A stretch of 64,000 nucleotides of DNA from Thermothelomyces thermophilus ATCC 42464 (taxonomy: Eukaryota; Ascomycota; Sordariomycetes; Sordariales; Chaetomiaceae), in the NCBI RefSeq assembly GCF_000226095.1, contig NC_016474.1:4464001-4528000 (forward strand). Reading direction: 5' to 3'. Positions 24,301 through 35,070 of this stretch are shown here, piece after piece; position 1 is the first letter of the stretch; each line of letters starts with the position of its first letter. A program made the position numbers and the translations under genes. A model generated the notes under the pieces. That model did not search any database and had not been told where the DNA came from. It worked only from the letters and a program-made list of their open reading frames with translations.

Positions 24301-27300
24301 CTGTTCTCTCTGTTAACGAATACGGAGCACTACAACCAGAGTAGTAGGTTGAGACAGGAGAAATTGCTAGCATCGCTATAGATGGAACTAAGTTCGTATA
24401 TTACTAGAAAACCGAGAAATAAGACAAGACTAGAAAAGTACTAGAGGAATACAAAGGATACCTAGCATTCGAACTAAAGTATCTAGAAGGGTTACTAGAG
24501 CACGGCCTATAGGATTATAAGATCAAGCTTAAGGAAGGAGTATAACTAAAGTTCTTTAAGATTTACTATACGAGCTAGACTTAGAACGAAGAACTTAAGC
24601 GATATTTAGAGGAGAACCTTTAAAGAGGATATATCTACCTATCGATATTACTAGTAAGCTACCTAATCTTGTTTATACCTAAGAAAGATAGAAAGCTATA
24701 GTTATATATTAACTATTAGTAACTTAATAAATAGACTATAAAAAACCGATACCTATTATTGCTAATCTTATAGCTCTAAGATTAGTTAGTAGGAGCGTAA
24801 TATTTTACGTATCTTAACTTGCTATTAGCCTATAACTATATATGGATTAAAGAAGGTAACGAGTAGAAAACGGCCTTTAGGATACCCTATAGCTACTATA
24901 AGTACCTTGTTATGCTATTTAGACTTATAAACGCGCTAGCAACATTCTAAGCCTTAATCGATCAAGCTATCTAACCCTTTCTTGACAAATTCGTAGTATA
25001 TTATCTCGATAACATATTTATCTTCTCTAAGATAATAAACAAATACTAGAAGCATGTAAGAGTAGTGCTAGACGCGTTATACGTGTACAAGCTATCAATT
25101 AATAAGGAAAAGAGCAAATTCTATATTAGGAAGACGGTGTTTTTAGGATACAAGATATCCCTAGAACAAATCTAGATAGAACCTTTAAAGGTCGAAGGTA
25201 TTAAGGATTAGCTATAACTAACGTTAATTACGGAAGTACAAAGTTTTATCGGGTTTATAAACTTCTACCGGATGTTTATTAAGAACTTTAGAGCGATTAT
25301 ATAACCTTTATACGAACTTACTAAGAAGAATGCTAAATTCTAATAGGAAGAATAGCACGAGTAAGCATTTACATAGATCCGCGACGCCATTACTAAAGAT
25401 CTAGTACTAGTGCTACTAGACCCTAAGAAGCCATTTTAGGTAGAAACAGACGCTTTAGACTACGCTATCGGAGGATAATTAGGATAACGAGACAAACAAG
25501 GGAAGCTATATCCTATAGCCTTCTTTTTAAAGAAGCTTGATAGACTATATCTTAATTATCTAATCTATAATAAGGAACTACTTACAATTGTCGAAGCTTT
25601 TAAAGAATAGCGACTATACCTTAGCGGTATGATCGAACTAATATAAGTATATATAGATTATAAGAATTTACGATACTTTACGATGATAAAGAAGCTTAAT
25701 AGACGATGAATATAATAGGCAGAATTCCTCATAGAATTCAATTTTGAGATCCGTTATAAGAAGGGCAAAGAGAACGTATAAGTAGATGCCTTAAGCCGAC
25801 GAACGGATTATACGGAAGGACGAATAGAAATAATACTACTATTATTTAAGGAACGAATGGACAGAACGCTATATTATGAAATATAGACACCTGTAGAAGA
25901 TGATCTACTTAACTTGTTCCTAGAATGTTATATAATCTTTCGAGAAGAAAGAACTAACGAGGTATAGTATTAAGTAATACCTAGACTAGTAGTACCTAAT
26001 AGAGTAAAAGAAAAAGATAGGAAACTCTAGTACCGAGGCAAAGTATATATCTATAACGGGGATTAATAGCTACGAAAGATTCGAGAACTCTATAAGTCGA
26101 AACTCGGAGGATATAAAGAAGTTATAAAGACTGTCGTATAAGTTAAGAAACATTATAACTTTCTATAGTTAATAGTATAAGTCAAGGAAGTCATATAGAG
26201 CTATAATATTTGTAATCGAAGCAAAACGGCACGATATAAGCTATATAGGCTACTTTAGCTACTACTAATAGCTAATAAACTATAGAGTTTAATTATAATA
26301 GACTTTATTACAAAACTACTAGAATCTAAGGATATAGCTATAAGGGTAATCTACGATAGTATTCTCACTATAGTAGACCGCCTAACTAAATAGGTATACT
26401 TCTTTCCCTACAAGGAGTCCTAGATAGTAGAACAGTTAGTAGACATAATCTACCGGTAAGTTGTATTAGTATACGCTTAGCTATAGGAATAGATTATTAA
26501 TAGAGATACTAAGTTTGTATCGAAGTTCTAGCAAGCGTTAATATAATAATTAGGCATTAATAGCAAGCTATTAACGGCATATTACCTATAAACCGACAGA
26601 CAAATAGAGTAACTAAACCAAGTTATCGAGCAGTACTTCTATTCTTACGTTAACTACTAGTAAGACGACTAGGTCATGCTATTGCTAATAGCACAACTTG
26701 CCTATAATATAATGCTAATGGAAATAACTAAAGTTATATCGTTCTTTATAAACTATAGATACAAAGCAGACCTTAGGTAAGGACTAGAGGTTATAGTGCC
26801 AAGAGCAGCAGTCAAAGCAGAACAAATGTACACATTATACAAAAAGCTTAAAAAGGAACTCGAGTTTGTCAGGACCAAAATAAAGAACTACTACAATAAA
26901 CATAGGCTCAAGGGACCTTACCTAGAGAGGGGAGACAAAGTCTACTTAATTATATAAAACTTACAAACCAAATGACTAAGCACAAAGCTAGACTTTAAAA
27001 AGGTCAGACCCTTTATTATCAAAGAACGAATCTCGACATCTAACTATTAACTATCGTTACCATTATCTATATAACTACAGACAGACATTTTTTATATTTC
27101 ACTTCTCGAACTAGCGCCAAAGAATACTAAGGTTACTATATATATCGAAGCAGAAGACAAAGAGGAAGAATAGGATGTTAAAGAAATTCTAGATTTATAT
27201 ATTATTAATAGAGAACTATAGTACCTAGTTAAATAGCTCGATTTTGGACTAGAAGATAACTTATAGGAACCTATTAAGAACCTAAATTGCCTTAAGAAAC

Positions 27301-27330
27301 TAGAACAGTTCTACTAACAGAACCTAGATC
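21390..27330 (+). pseudogene. Element D gag-pol remnant
   Basis: The order of domains is as in element C: gag with a coiled N-terminal part and a mutated zinc knuckle, protease, RT, RNase H, integrase with DFITKLLES near 26300 and NRDTKF near 26500, GDKVYLI near 26935, and a chromodomain with YLVKWLDFGLEDN near 27220. TAG and TAA codons break every frame. The 67-88 codon minus-strand ORFs inside it are antisense shadows that recur only because the elements are homologous. Confidence 0.88.
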
Positions 27331-27389
27331 GACCAAAGGCAAAACCGGGACAGAATCGAAGACGGCGCCCTAGTTAATAACGTTAACGC

Positions 27390-27830
27390 CACTATTAAGC
27401 TATATATCTAGAACTACCCCTAATTCCTACTACTCTACCTCTTCTAATTTATCTAAAGACGTAAGACCCTGGCAAACTATCTCTGACCCCCGAGATAATA
27501 ACGATCGCTTTAAACGATAGATACGGTCTAAATAAGCTAGAGACTTGTCTAGATAACGCTACGCTTTTACTAACAAATTACAGTTAGTATAGAGAGCCTC
27601 CTTAGCATCTTGTTCTAATTGGTCAAGGCGCTTATTTGCCGTAACGAGAAGAACTCTCTATTATACGGCAGCAGAGGCTATAAGAAAAACAAAAAGAACA
27701 AGGCATCACTTCGAACCCTAGCTCGTTAATAGTAGTAGCTAGGGCAATGTGCTCCTTAGTCTTTATAGACCTTTTTATTAAACGCTTTACTATATAAGAT
27801 ATATTGTCAGCAGTATACAGAAGGAAGATA
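27390..27830 (-). pseudogene. Antisense ORF remnant of element D (same subfamily as B)
   Basis: The minus-strand reading follows the B aORF closely: INELGFEVMPCSFCF, then SLCCRIIESSS, then a jump to LDQLEQDAKEA and a helical end. The start codon is now ATA (RIPed ATG, near 27800). About 100 bp covering the second cysteine group and the intron seen in B are missing here, so the remnant carries a deletion as well as TAG stops. Confidence 0.6.
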
Positions 27831-27924
27831 GAAATATAGAAGATAACTTACCAAGGGATATTAGCACTATTTAAAACAGCCTAAGATAGGCTTTCGGGTC
27901 GAAAGCCTTAAAGGAGGGGCATCG

Positions 27925-28346
27925 TGTCACGGAAATATGTATATAGAACACCGCCTAAGCTGCCTTCCCTAACAAGCTAATAGGATAGTAGGTACAAACG
28001 GACCAATTAGGAAAGGATCACGCTTGGCAAAGTGATCTATACACTATAAGATCACTATTACAGCCGTGATCCAGACAGCAAAGGATCACTAGATGAAGAG
28101 TGATCCTAGGATTATATATATATATAGATAGCCACTTATTATAGTAGACTCTAGGAGTTTACTAGTAATAGTAACGTATAATTACAGTACTTATACTAAG
28201 CATCGTTAACTACCATGAGAGACAACTCTAGTGTTGTTATGAACCCTTTGGCTTTACCGAATCCCTTAGACGACCTGTACGCTTGTCCCGCTTAACCTAC
28301 CTTCGTCTGAACCCTTTTAGAAGAAGTCTGAGTTAGGTTCGTCACA
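27925..28346 (+). repeat. Element D 3' LTR (422 bp)
   Basis: TGTCACGGAAATAT to TTCGTCACA, directly after the purine tract AAAGGAGGGGCATCG. Its last 150 bp look less RIPed than most copies, keeping TGTTGTTATGAACCC and GACGACCTG. It is followed by the target-site duplication CTAGT. Confidence 0.93.
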
Positions 28347-28351
28347 CTAGT

Positions 28352-28890
28352 AGTATAGAAAAAGGAAAAAAATTACGAGGTATATATAGAAGAGGATGTT
28401 AGCGCTATTTAAAATAACCTAAAGAGGGCTTTTAGGTTAAAAGCCTTAGAGGGAGGGCATTATGTTACGGAAATATATATATAGATATTGCCTAAGCTAC
28501 TAGTATAAATAGGCTAATCAAGCCAAAGGAATGATAGACTAATTAGGACAGGATTACACTTGGCAAGAAATAATCCTAGCAAAGGATCACTAGCTTATAA
28601 TATAAGCTAGGTAAGCTAATATAGAGGATTATTATAATTGCTAGTAATCCTAGGATTATATATATATATAGATAGTCACTCGTTATAGTAGACTCTAAGA
28701 GTTTACTAGTAATAGTAACCTATAATTATAGTACTTATACTAAGTATTGTTAACTACTGTAAGAAATAACTCTAGTGTTATTATAAACCCTTTGGCTTTA
28801 CCGAATCCCTTAGACGACCTACCTACTTATCCCACTCAATCTACCTTCATCTGAACCCTTTTAGAAGAAGTCTAAGTTAGGTTCATCATA
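28352..28890 (+). mobile_element. Element A, 3' segment with polypurine tract and 3' LTR
   Basis: Sequence after the second CTAGT continues element A's 3' end. It has the purine-rich tract GAGGGAGGGCATTA near 28450-28462 and then the 428-bp 3' LTR at 28463-28890. The next bases are the integrase C-terminal region of another plus-strand element (E), so A was inserted in E's integrase. Only one side of this insertion is visible, so its TSD cannot be checked. Confidence 0.85.
28463..28890 (+). repeat. Element A 3' LTR (428 bp)
   Basis: It begins TGTTACGGAAATAT and ends TTCATCATA (RIPed TTCGTCACA). U5 matches the other LTRs. The U3 part diverges from B and D after the first 40 bases. Confidence 0.88.
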
Positions 28891-29499
28891 TAAGAGTAGT
28901 AGTCAAAGTAGAACAAATACACACACTATATAAAAAGCTTAAAAAGGAACTCGAGTTTGTTAAGACTAGAATAAAGAACTACTATAATAAATATAGGCTC
29001 GAGAGACCTTACCTAGAGAGGGGAGATAAAGTCTACCTAATCGTACGAAACTTACAAACTAAACGACTAAGTACGAAGCTAGACTTTAAGAAGGTCGGAC
29101 CCTTCGTTATCAAAGAACGAATTTCGACATCTAACTACCGACTATCGTTACCGTCATCTATATAACTATAGATAGATATTTTTTATATTTCACTTCTCGA
29201 ACTAGTACTAAAGAATGCTAAAGTTACTATATATATCGAAGTAGAGAACAAAGAGAAAGAATAGAATATTAAAGAAATTCTAGATTTATATATTATTAAT
29301 GGAGAACTATAGTATCTAATCAAATAGCTCGATTTTAGACTAGAAGATAACTTATAGGAACCTATTAAGAACCTAAATTACTCTAAGAAACTTCAGCAGT
29401 TCTACTAGAGGAACCCTAACTAACCGGAAGTAATAGACCTAAAACTAACCCGAAATCGGCTAGCAAGGACAGATCCAAAGGAACTTTAGGATATACGGA

Positions 29500-30010
29500 A
29501 TCCTAAAGCTGTCCGAAATTGGCAGATAAGCAAGATAGGGTCAAAAAGGGTATAGTAACCCTAGAAGCCTCTGCTACCGCCGCCACCTTAGCCTCTTTAC
29601 GTTCTACTCGCTCTAACTCCTCTATACTATTAATACCCCAAGTAATAGCCCTTATTATCTTCTTAAACTATATTTGCTTCTGTTTCCGGAGATAAAGGAC
29701 CTGCTCCTTAGCAGCTATAAGCTTATCCTTAAGTTTTTAATACTAAGCCGCAATAGATCGAAGCTAAGTAGGAGAAACGCTAAGAACGTCATAATTCAAA
29801 CGCTTATTACGAACATACTCTACGTATTAAGAAGAATTACTTTTCGAAACCTCGTACAAACTAAGGCCTTTGGACTTATATAGCATATAAGGACGTATCG
29901 TTAAAAGATTATCCGAGGAAAGAATCGTAGCTAAGAGATAGTTAGCACGAAGAGTCGATATAACAGGCTTAGACTTTAACTTCTTTCTTATACGATTAGT
30001 TATCTTAACA
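29500..30010 (-). pseudogene. Antisense ORF remnant of element E
   Basis: The minus-strand reading is the best preserved of the series. It contains YDVLSVSP, LRSIAA, KLKDKLIAAKEQVLYLRKQ (near 29667-29735) and a C-terminal helix INSIEELERVERKEAKVAA, with single TAG interruptions. It has a leucine-zipper-like coiled coil with the LRKQK motif. The 69-codon plus-strand ORF at 29674-29883 is its shadow. Start and intron structure are not resolved. Confidence 0.6.
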
Positions 30011-30138
30011 ATATTATAAAAGCAAGAGAAGAGGGAGACTAAGGAACATAACTATATATAAGTAAGGAGAGGGGTATTAGCGTTATTTAAAATAGACCTA
30101 AGTCTTTTAAGGACGAAAGACCTAAGGGAGGGGCATCA

Positions 30139-30573
30139 TGTCACGATTTAGCTATATAAGGCAACCCGACAAGGCATACAGAACCAATCAGGAACCGCAA
30201 GATCCAAGGACCAATTAGGAAGTGATTATAGTGATTATACTTCGATTAAGGCAAGTACCTAAACAATAATCAAAGGATCGTAGTAGCAATTATATAATTA
30301 GAACCTAATAAGGAACACTTAGGAATAAAGGAACTAGACAAGTATATTAGATAGTTAGTCACTTGTTCTAGTAGACTTTAGGAGTTCACCAATAATAGTA
30401 ACTTATAATCATAGTACTTATACTAAGCATCGTTAACTACTGTAAGAGACAACTCTAGTGTTGTTATAAACCCTTTAGCTTTACCAAATCCCTTAGACGA
30501 CCTGCCTACTTGTCCCGCTCAATCTACCTTTGTCTGAACCCTTTTAGAAGAAGTCTGAGTTAGGTTTGTTACA
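30139..30573 (+). repeat. Element E 3' LTR (435 bp, U3 type 3)
   Basis: It begins TGTCACGATTTAGC after the purine tract and ends TTTGTTACA (RIPed TTCGTCACA). U5 aligns with all other LTRs here, while the U3 half (TATATAAGGCAACCCG and following) is unique to this copy. Confidence 0.9.
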
Positions 30574-31150
30574 AATCGTAATATTTGCTAAAAGAACGTC
30601 TTACTAGAGCTGACTATATATATATTCTATAGGGCACCTTATAAAGCTTACTAGTAGTAATATTGCTATATTTAGTTAGCTTAAACGATCCTAATATAAC
30701 TAGCAACGCGCTAGAAAACTATGAAACCGGTATAAAATTAATCAAATAAAGATAATAGGAACATATATAATTTAGAAGCTAGTTTAGAAGCTTTAGCACG
30801 CTTACACTTTTAAGGGGTTATAGGAGTAGGAGTCGACCTACTAGCAGTAATAGTATTTACGGTAGGCATACCTAATAAGTCATCTATTAATTTAAGCATA
30901 GGAGGCGCTATCTTATTAATTACTACGATTAAAACTAGTAATACTATCGCTACTATAGTTATAATAGCTATATTTAATCTATAGCTTCAAAGGAATCGCT
31001 CTACTATACTTAACTCTTTTAGACTTCTAAATACAGAAGGCAGGCCCCTAAAGGAGCTATCAAGGTAAGAGCGACAAAGGACACAATACTAAGAACAGTA
31101 TTACCACAAAGCATAGTTAAACGACTATCGCCTTTAACTAGGGGGGTATG
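30574..31150. other. AT-rich RIPed relic, unidentified
   Basis: TpA-rich sequence like the retroelement nest, but not matching any of the five elements by eye. I see no LTR, no long frame and no recognisable motif. It ends near GGGGGGTATGTC (31141-31152), where base composition changes to that of the gene region. Confidence 0.5.
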
Positions 31151-32098
31151 TCAGAAGCTATAGAGCTTTTAAGAGTATTAGCTACATATATGCCATAGCG
31201 TATAAGGCGTCGTTGCTAACGCATTGGCCAGTTCCTTTGTCTATAAATATCAGTCGTTTTGTCTCCTTTATAGATAGTTTCAATAAGGCACTGTCTCCTT
31301 CGTATAGCCACCCACTGTAGACTGCTTTCAACGCTCCCGGAGCTCCTACTGCGTTCGGCACATGCACTCTAGGGCAACAGCATCGACAGATACACGTACA
31401 CACACACTCGCGTAGTATGCTGGAATAATTATAGGTTTTGTAACTTGGTTAGGGAGTGTGACAATAACACGCCCCAGACGTCCTGCGTTGTAGGTGAGGA
31501 GTTCCCCTAGGTATGTACATACCTATTATTAATTATTAGTTTGTCTTTTTAAGGTCGAACGCTAATGTCGGTGAGCACCGCAAACTAGACTGATGCTTGC
31601 CTTTTCTAGTCGTCGATCGAATGAAAGGATAGGGAGAGAGACCATTGCCCTGTCAGTCAACACAACCCAAACTGAGACCATTGGCTGCATGTCAGGCAGC
31701 CTCTTGTTGACCCTCCCTGCAGTTGTGACGGAGCCTTCAATTTTTTAGGCTTTGTTTTTGTTTCAGTGAGGACGGACAAGTCCAGGTCAGTCTTCCCACC
31801 TTTTTTCCTGGATGTATTCGACGCGTATGTATGTACACTGCAATGCGTAAGGCTATAATGGGATGTCTCGAGAGAACCGGTCTTTATGTTAATTTTTTTT
31901 TTTTTTTTTGAAGCTCCTTATCCCTCTCTCCTAAATCCAGGACTTGACCTGATGTGATTGGCAAACGCTAATTCTTAGCCAATTACCCATTTACTGTGAA
32001 CCCATCCCGGCCAATATGGATCTCGAATAATTAATAAATGGAAAGCAAGGGAGAAGAGCACCAAGGTCAATTCCTGACCGAGACCGGTACGCTTTTAA
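31151..32098. other. Intergenic, no gene seen
   Basis: Composition is normal again. There are a T-run near 31893-31911 and short repeats, but no coding signal I trust. It is the 3' flank of the secreted three-repeat gene and the border of the RIPed block. Confidence 0.5.
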
Positions 32099-33969
32099 TT
32101 AAGGCTCCCATGCGACGGAGGTGACATTGGCGTCCCAGGGGTTCGGGTTCGGAGAAGCGCAGCGTATGTCGTTTCCAGACGTGACGCAGGTAAACTCGGG
32201 CACGCGGGTTTCCAGCTCTCCGCTGAAGGCGATACTGGAAGGCAATCACAAAAAAAAAAAAAAAATCATCCGAGTGTCAGCACAGCAAGAAGCCAGTTTC
32301 CCCTCCCCCCCCCCCCCCTCTCCTCCTTCCTCCTCCAATCAGGGTCAGAGCAGAAAGACTTACGGGTTCTCGGCGTCCAGATCGTTGCATGTCCACTGCA
32401 CCTTGAGAGCGAGGAAGCGGGTAGCCATCCGGTAGCGGAACTCACAGCCGGTGGGCGCGAGCGCGGCGTTGGCGACCGACTCGAGCACGCACTCGTTCCA
32501 CGGCAGCAGCGCGTCGACGGAGCCGTCGGCCGCCGACGAGTAATAATAGCGGACGCCGTCGGCCGCGACGATGGAGAAGCTGCCGGCCGGCGCGGCGGCG
32601 CCGACTCCGCCCCGCCGCTCCAGGCCGAACCGGGCCGTCACCGTGTCGTTGCGCGCCCTCGTCGTGTTGGTCACGAAGTCGTTGAGCCACCATCCCGGCG
32701 CCACGACCGACGAGACCGTGCACCCCTCGGCCGTCGGGAGCGGGTCGCGCAGCGAGTAAGGAGGCAGCGCCGCGGGCCGCCCCGTCGCCTCCCCAGCGAA
32801 CGTGCCGTCCGTCACGCCCGTGCAAAATGTGGTCGTGTTGCCCTCGCCCGTCCCGTCGAAGACCTGGCATTGCAGGTCCAGCGCGGTCGTTCCGTACCCG
32901 GTAATGGCGAATCTTGGATATGGGATTAATGTTGTTAGTTGCCCATTGGCTCGGTTGTCCCAGGTACTCCTCCTAATAAAGCTAACACGTGTTCCAAGGG
33001 GAAGGGGGGAGGGAGGAGGAGGAGTAGCGACGTACGGCTCTGCCGGGTCCTGGTCGTCGCAGTACCAGGTCTGGTTGATGGCGAGCACGAACGTGTCCGG
33101 GTCGAACGAGAGCGCCGTCTCGATCTGGTACTTGTCCGGGCGGCGGCGCGGGACCTGGCCGGTGCAGGTCAACGCTTGCGGTCCGCTGTCCGCGGTGAGC
33201 GGCCCTCCGCACGAGGCTATGTATCCCAGGTTGTCGTTCCTGATGATGACGAAGGCGTTGCCGGACTGCCGCGTGCCCGAGACGTTTCTAAGGTTGATCT
33301 AGCTGGCCGTCACCTCCCAGGCCGGTTTTCCCGACTGCGCGGTGCAGCCTTCTGCGTCGTGCCCCGTCGGCCCGCTGACGTACGAGGGCGTGACCTTGAC
33401 GGGGGACGAGAGAGTCGCTTTGACGAGCACGGGCTTTGTAGGTCGGCAGGTCGTCGTCTTGCTTTTCTCAGCATTGCAGTCGAGGGCTACCGAGCTGTTT
33501 CCAACGGCCGAGAAAGTGATTCTGAAAAACGCATGTGAAGGTTAGCAACGCAGATGTTGTGCCCGGAAGGGTTTTCGGGAAGAACGTGCGGTTCACTCGG
33601 GGTCAGGTCACTACAGGACCAGGTCTCGCTGAACCGGAACCATGCCGTTGCGTTGTCGGCACGGAAAGCGGCCGCGAGCAGGTGCTCTGTTACATTTCTG
33701 ATCCTGCAGCTCTGCCATCCTCCGGCCGTTGGACTACTACTCGATGAGCATTCCAGCTCCAGCGAGACATCGGTGGCTCGATTGAGGGCGTTGAACGAGG
33801 CAACAGTCTGGTTCGCCGCTCTCTGGAGCTCGAGGTTGTCGACCAGCCAACTTGGGGTAGTGAACGAATTCGTCGTGCATCCGCCGGTGGACTGAGCCGA
33901 GGCATGGCCGTCGCCAATGGCTGGTGCAAGCACCGTAGCCAGCACTCCAACAGAGAGAACTCGTGCCAT
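32099..33969 (-). CDS. Secreted three-repeat Cys/Trp protein; GC-AG intron and in-frame TAG
   Basis: Four exons: 33969-33590, 33521-33036, 32912-32364 and 32234-32099, 516 codons plus stop. The start gives a signal peptide (ARVLSVGVLATVLAPAIG, cut near SAQ). The mature part is three diverged modules. Each contains GCT-x2-S-x3-P-x-W, then a W-x-C-x-D segment ending in E/N-P, where an intron always falls in phase 2. The next exon always opens with a hydrophobic strand (ITFSAVG, FAITGYG, IAFSGEL) and a Cys. The first intron (33589-33522) uses a GC donor, which the other two support by position and phase (GTACGT, GTAAGT). Exon 2 has one in-frame TAG (33301-33299). It lies in a 96-bp stretch (33383-33288) with GTACGT and TTAG borders and a length divisible by three, so splicing could remove it; otherwise the gene is broken. 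Family and function are unknown, and an extracellular place is inferred. Confidence 0.75.
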
Positions 33970-35070
33970 TGTATAATTATCCCTGGGTACCGTAGTATGT
34001 ATTCCGTGACCAGCGATGTTTGGGTTGGATTGCCTGGCCTGCCCGGGATCAGAAGCAGCAAGACCCGGGCTTCTAGATTCCAAACATCGCGACCTTTTTA
34101 CTGCGCTCGGGGATATTTCTGGTTTGTTGTCCGTGACCCCGCAGTTTGAAGGAACCAAAAGAAAGACGACGTAAATAGATGAACCTATTCCGGCTGTAGT
34201 AGTCCCTGCGGGTATTACAACTGTTCCAGACGAGCCGGCAATTGCTCTGGCTGGCGACTACCAGACTCTAAAGTGTCATGCCAAGTTGGATATTGAACCC
34301 CGGCAAGGAAATACTGCTGTTAGTTTACTTTGTGCATCTCCGTCGAGTAATTCCTCTCGGGTTCGAGAAGTTCCCTTTCAGTCACGTACCTTGGTATTAA
34401 TTATCTAGGGTAATTAATTTGAATTTCCGCGAAGAACGCGGTTTGCCCTCGGCACACAACCTGTTGACGAGAGCAAAATTCCCTTTTTTTTTTCACCACC
34501 TGGGAGGACATATTTAAAAAATTGTCAGCTCAGTTGCCCAATTAGTGTGATCCAAGACGCTGCGGTGCTGCCATCGTACCGAGCCATCTGTTGGGCACCT
34601 CTGAACTTTGCACTAATAATCAATCATGATGAGAACATCCCGTGCCAAATAATTGTCATTCCGAAACTCAGTGCTCAGTGAAACAAAGGAAGCCTCGATC
34701 ATGAATTTACCCATCCTAAGCCCAGCCCATGTCGTTATAATATAGATGCCCAATCCTTCCAACGCGATAATTAAACCCAACACTGAAGCGAAGAGGCGAC
34801 CTCGAGTCTTGAAACCCCCCTTGAGAAACTCTCTCCAGCGCCTTTTGAACCGACCATTGACTCCGAAACCCGATCATTGACCCCATCCTGCCCTGCAAAG
34901 TGACGACCCATGCTTGGAATTGACAACTTTGGTTCGAGCTCAGAATGCCTCGCCGTTCCTTGTGAAATTGGCTGCCTTGTGTGCGAAGGGGTCGAGCGCT
35001 GATTTCTGTGCTGACTTCGAAGAGCTGGCCGCGTTTCATCCTCGGTCACGGAACTGGAGAAGAGCCAAGG
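33970..35070. other. Intergenic, no gene seen
   Basis: Upstream of the secreted protein gene. It contains short AT-rich patches (TTAATTATCTAGGGTAATTAA near 34398) and no frame with coding character on either strand. Confidence 0.45.

Larger units (their letters stand above)
20947..28346 (+). mobile_element. Element D: complete RIPed gypsy chromovirus (7400 bp)
   Basis: Plus-strand element with two 422-bp LTRs and TSD CTAGT on both sides. Gag begins after 21369, with a degraded CCHC knuckle near 22335-22380. The protease is near 23825, RT near 24640-25170 (catalytic box now LDNI), RNase H near 25450-25600, integrase near 26050-26960, the chromodomain near 27180-27310, an antisense ORF near 27390-27830 and the polypurine tract at 27911-27924. 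It is inserted in the 3' part of element A, in the same orientation as A. Confidence 0.94.
28891..30573 (+). mobile_element. Element E, 3' fragment: integrase end, chromodomain, aORF, 3' LTR
   Basis: The right end of the oldest visible element. Integrase C-terminal sequence at 28900-29060 aligns with 17090-17240 of element C. A chromodomain follows near 29270-29400, then the antisense ORF region, the purine tract AAGGGAGGGGCATCA (30124-30138) and an LTR. The 5' part lies left of the window or was lost. Confidence 0.87.

Noticed and set aside
3370-28351. CRISPR-like or satellite array in the AT-rich half
   Set aside because: The repeated units are LTRs and homologous element interiors, not short spaced repeats, and the host is eukaryotic.
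31182-31403. 73-aa Cys-rich minus ORF
   Set aside because: Short, without splice or start support, in the border region. The cysteines come from a TGTGTG-like simple sequence.
33288-33313. 26-bp intron to bypass the in-frame TAG
   Set aside because: Too short for a fungal spliceosomal intron; the 96-bp alternative or a true nonsense mutation is more reasonable.
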